NCBI GenBank assembly: GCA_017387685.1
Contig: JAFOEU010000054.1
Location: forward strand, 1-52,100
DNA from: Clostridia bacterium
GTDB taxonomy: Bacteria; Bacillota; Clostridia; Oscillospirales; CAG-272
Length of the DNA: 52,100 nucleotides
Direction of reading: 5' to 3'
Shown here: positions 49,440-52,100 of the stretch, piece by piece
How positions within the stretch are numbered: the stretch's first letter is position 1
Layout: every line of letters starts with the position of its first letter
Notes under the pieces: model-generated
The model's database searches: none
Told to the model about the DNA's origin: nothing
The model's input: the letters and a program-made list of their open reading frames with translations, nothing else
Translations under genes and position numbers: made by a program

Positions 49440-49486
49440 GAGTGCAGAGTGCAGAGTTAAGGTGAATTTTCGCCGAGGCGAAAATT
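49430..49486 (+). repeat. period-7 array containing the tcdA stop codon, plus hairpin
   Basis: Heptads GCAGAGT (49430), TAAGAGT (49437, the stop), GCAGAGT, GCAGAGT, TAAGGT up to 49463. The hairpin AATTTTCGCC-ga-GGCGAAAATT follows to 49486. Confidence 0.85.
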
Positions 49487-49532
49487 TACGATTTGAATAA
49501 TATTTCACTTTTCCAAAAGAAAGGAACATAAA

Positions 49533-50576
49533 ATGAAATTCGACAGAGAAAAATATTTATCTTATTGTTTTGACACCGTAAAGCGTCTTATGGACGTCCC
49601 CTCGCCGAGCGGATATTCGCGCGAGATCGCTTCGCTGCTTGCGGATATTGCACAGGAGCAGGAGCTCGGATTTGAGGCTACCAAGAAGAGCTGCTTCTTT
49701 ATGACCTACGAGGGCAAGAGCCACGAAAGCTCGCTCGGCGTTGCGGCGCATTGCGATACTCTCGGCGCGATGGTTCGTTCGATCGACGGAAACGGCGATC
49801 TTAATTTCGCGCCCGTCGGCGGAGTTCTTTGCAACTCGCTTGACGGCGAATACTGCTTCGTCATCACACGCGAGGGCAAGAGATACACGGGAACTATCCT
49901 CTCCCGTTCCCCCTCGGTTCACGTTTATTCGGATGCGAGAAGCCGTGCGCGCGATGCGGACAATATGTACGTTCGTCTCGACGAGAACGTAAAGAGTGCG
50001 GCTGACACCCGCGCCCTCGGCATCGAAAACGGCGACTATATCTGCTTTGATCCCAAGACCGTCGTTACCGAAAGCGGATACCTTAAGTCCCGTTTCATCG
50101 ACGACAAGGCAAGCGTTGCTTGCATTCTCACCGCGTTTAAAATTATGAAGGACGCGGGTATCGTTCCCGAAAAGGATATCAAGTTCCTCATTTCGATGTA
50201 TGAGGAGGTCGGTCACGGTGCGGCGTACGTTCCCGCGGGACTCGAATCAATGCTCGCCGTTGATATGGGATGCATCGGCAAGGATCTGAGGTGCGACGAG
50301 CACACCCTTTCGATCTGCGCAAAGGATGCGGGCGGCCCTTATGATTACGAATTGACATCCAAGCTGATCGATATGGCGAAGTCGGCGGAGCTTAATTACT
50401 GCGTCGATCTCTACCCCTATTACGGCTCCGATGTCGGAGCTATGTGGCGCGCGGGAAATGACGTTCCCGGTGCGCTGATCGGTCCCGGCGTTCACGCCTC
50501 CCACGGAATGGAACGCACCCACGCCGATGCGCTCGTTGCAACCGTTGAGCTTATTTTGATGTATTTTGGAGTGTAA
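49533..50576 (+). CDS. M42-family metallopeptidase (aminopeptidase)
   Basis: A 347-residue cytosolic zinc aminopeptidase of the M42 family (glutamyl aminopeptidase group, also called endoglucanase-like). Metal and catalytic residues are visible: His73 in AAHCDT, bridging Asp190 in RFIDDK, Glu224/Glu225 in YEEVG, Asp244 in AVDMG and the last histidine in GVHASHGMER (about 326). It would trim peptides in the cytosol. The AGAAAGGAAC site fits the ATG. The next gene starts 4 bases after its stop, so the two are an operon; the functional link is not obvious. Confidence 0.9.
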   Translation: MKFDREKYLSYCFDTVKRLMDVPSPSGYSREIASLLADIAQEQELGFEATKKSCFFMTYEGKSHESSLGVAAHCDTLGAMVRSIDGNGDLNFAPVGGVLCNSLDGEYCFVITREGKRYTGTILSRSPSVHVYSDARSRARDADNMYVRLDENVKSAADTRALGIENGDYICFDPKTVVTESGYLKSRFIDDKASVACILTAFKIMKDAGIVPEKDIKFLISMYEEVGHGAAYVPAGLESMLAVDMGCIGKDLRCDEHTLSICAKDAGGPYDYELTSKLIDMAKSAELNYCVDLYPYYGSDVGAMWRAGNDVPGALIGPGVHASHGMERTHADALVATVELILMYFGV

Positions 50577-50580
50577 GACT

Positions 50581-51798
50581 ATGGAAAAATTTAAGGTTGG
50601 TATAATCGGTCTCGGATGCCGAGGCAACACGATGGGAATGCTCGTTGCCGAGCACGAAAACTGCGCGATCACCGCGATCTGCGACGAATATCAGGACAGA
50701 TGCGACGCGATGAAGGAAAAGCTCGCGCCCAAGGGACACGATCCAAAAATCTTTTTGAACTACGAGGAGCTTATCGCCTCGCCCGACGTCGAGATGGTAT
50801 TCGTTTTCTCGGCGTGGGAAAACCACGTTCCCGCGGCGGTTGCGGCTATGAGAGCCAAGAAGCCCGTTGCCTTTGAGGTAGGCGGCGCTTACACCATCGA
50901 CGAGTGCATCGAGCTTTGCGAGGCACACCGCGAGACGGGCACACCCGCAATGATGCTTGAAAACTGCTGCTACGGCAGAGTGGAGCAGACTCTTTATTCG
51001 ATGAACGCCGACGGATTCTTCGGCGAGCTCGTTCAGCTTTGCGGCGGATATTGCCATGATCTTCGCGAGGAGATCTCTATGGGACTCGTCAACCGTCATT
51101 ACCGTCACCGCAACTACCGCAGCCGCAACTGCGAAAACTACCCTACCCACGAGCTCGGCCCGCTCAACGTCCTGCTCGGCATCGGTCACGGCAACAAATT
51201 CACAAGTCTTTCGTCTTTTTCGTCCAAAGCTGCGGGAATCGATACATATATTAAAAATCACCCCGATCGCGATCAGACCTACGCCGACGGCAAGTGGGCT
51301 CAGGGTGACATCATCACCACTATTCTGACCACCGAATTCGGACAGATCGTTCGTCTGACTCTTGATACCACGCTCCCCCGTCCCTATTCGCGCGGACTCG
51401 AGATCCACGGCACAAAGGGCTGGTTCTCGCAGGATAATATGTCGGTCTACAGCGATGACGACCACAAGGAAAGCGACCACTTCAAGTGGAAGAATTTCTG
51501 GGGCAATTATTCTCAGTATGAGGAAAAGTATATGCCGAAGCTCTGGCGCGACTACCTCGAGGCGGGCATCAAGACCGGTCACGGCGGTATGGACTTCCTC
51601 GTTATCGACTCCTTTGTTCAGGCAGTCCGCGAGGGCACACCGATGCCGATTGATATCTACGACTCCGCAATAATGATGGCGGTCACGCCTCTCTCTGAGC
51701 AGTCGATCAAGCAGAACGGCGCACCCGTCGAGTTCCCCGATTTCACCAAGGGAATGGAGAAGAGGGCGGTTGCAGAGGGCAAGTACAAGCTGTTTTAA
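50581..51798 (+). CDS. Gfo/Idh/MocA-family protein, GH109-like
   Basis: A 405-residue NAD-dependent enzyme. The Rossmann motif is GIIGLGCRGNTMG at the N-terminus, with AICDEYQDR. The EKP motif is replaced by FEVGG. The stretch GGYCHDLREEI, NYRSRNCENYPTHELGPLN and FTSLSSFSSKAAG recalls the GH109 family (NAD-dependent alpha-N-acetylgalactosaminidase), in which a similar YPTHGLGP segment lies in the active site. I judge GH109-like glycosidase activity possible, ordinary sugar dehydrogenase also possible. Use of a bound NAD is expected either way. The TTG at 50566 is rejected; the ATG at 50581 follows TTTGGAG. No signal peptide. Confidence 0.85.
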   Translation: MEKFKVGIIGLGCRGNTMGMLVAEHENCAITAICDEYQDRCDAMKEKLAPKGHDPKIFLNYEELIASPDVEMVFVFSAWENHVPAAVAAMRAKKPVAFEVGGAYTIDECIELCEAHRETGTPAMMLENCCYGRVEQTLYSMNADGFFGELVQLCGGYCHDLREEISMGLVNRHYRHRNYRSRNCENYPTHELGPLNVLLGIGHGNKFTSLSSFSSKAAGIDTYIKNHPDRDQTYADGKWAQGDIITTILTTEFGQIVRLTLDTTLPRPYSRGLEIHGTKGWFSQDNMSVYSDDDHKESDHFKWKNFWGNYSQYEEKYMPKLWRDYLEAGIKTGHGGMDFLVIDSFVQAVREGTPMPIDIYDSAIMMAVTPLSEQSIKQNGAPVEFPDFTKGMEKRAVAEGKYKLF

Positions 51799-51862
51799 GG
51801 GCAGAGGTAAGAGGGCAGAGGGCAGAGGTAAGGTGGATTTCCTCGCTTTGCTCGGAAATCGG
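51799..51862 (+). repeat. period-7 array after the GH109-like gene, plus hairpin
   Basis: Directly after the TAA at 51796-51798: heptads GCAGAGG, TAAGAGG, GCAGAGG, GCAGAGG, TAAGGTGG, the same A-B-A-A order as at 49430 with the last base of each unit changed from T to G. Then GATTTCC..GGAAATC. Confidence 0.85.
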
Positions 51863-51930
51863 ATTATGCAATAATTTAATTCGGCGTTGATGATCCGTTG
51901 CTTAGCGGTATAATTTAATGCCTAAATAAA

Positions 51931-51978
51931 AATTCTCGGATATTGAGAAGCGTTGCTTCAAAATATCCGAGATATTTT
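51931..51978 (+). terminator. hairpin with T-rich tail
   Basis: CTCGGATATT (51935-51944) pairs with AATATCCGAG (51962-51971), with an inner GAAGC/GCTTC, and is followed by ATATTTTATTT. It resembles the terminator at 26682-26731. Confidence 0.6.
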
Positions 51979-52043
51979 ATTTGAATGTTTCAGATTTTCA
52001 CCCAACTAAATATTGTCAGCACAGCACAAAATTATTGATGAAA

Positions 52044-52100
52044 GATTTTTGCTTGCAAAAATCCACCTCACCTCTGCCCTCTACCCTCTGCCCTCTGCCC
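52044..52100 (-). repeat. period-7 array at the window edge, plus hairpin
   Basis: On the minus strand, heptads GGCAGAG, GGCAGAG, GGTAGAG, GGCAGAG, then GTGAGGTGGATTTTTGC-tt-GCAAAAATC. Orientation suggests a leftward gene whose stop codon lies just beyond 52100. Confidence 0.75.

Overview
The window looks like a chromosomal segment of an anaerobic, gut-type Clostridia bacterium (Oscillospirales or Christensenellales are my best guesses; this is inference). The reasons are the SCIFF ranthipeptide gene with its radical-SAM maturase, a T-box leader, strong AGGAGG-type ribosome binding sites, consensus TTGACA-17-TATAAT promoters, prepilin and sortase-like signals, and many uncharacterised carbohydrate-active families. 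I see no rRNA, tRNA, CRISPR array, insertion sequence or replication origin.

Layout. 1-3600: a coiled-coil protein and an acyl-CoA ligase behind a T-box leader. 4070-10160: small membrane proteins, a truncated MutS-family ATPase, and an ECF sigma factor fused to a very long C-terminal region. 10630-16320: a leftward gene string with a DUF4091 glycosidase-like protein, three tandem HAD phosphatases, two membrane proteins and an ArsR-type regulator. 16897-18738: typA. 18780-20060: 1.3 kb of stacked repeats. 20064-22973: sigma factor, membrane-anchored LRR protein and prepilin-like protein. 23147-24747: a second sigma/membrane-partner operon, divergent from two paralogous secreted, sortase-type surface proteins (24929-28487). 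28633-29725: a phage-type lysin pair. 29786-35262 (rightward) and 40712-35304 (leftward): two convergent gene sets for extracellular and cytosolic glycan or glycoconjugate handling. 41100-42680: the SCIFF peptide and maturase. 42747-47782: a PLP decarboxylase, then an MFS/GDPD/MurQ salvage operon. 48003-51798: NUDIX hydrolase, TcdA, M42 peptidase and a GH109-like oxidoreductase-fold protein.

The most unusual content is between the genes. Intergenic DNA is filled with modular hairpin elements. In at least four copies the stem sequences differ while pairing is kept (covariation). There are also arrays of constant words alternating with tiny hairpins of variable stem, and period-7 arrays that start at or inside the stop codon of the preceding gene. 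I describe these as a candidate undescribed family of structured, modular intergenic repeats. Everything here is read by eye; no search or folding was run.
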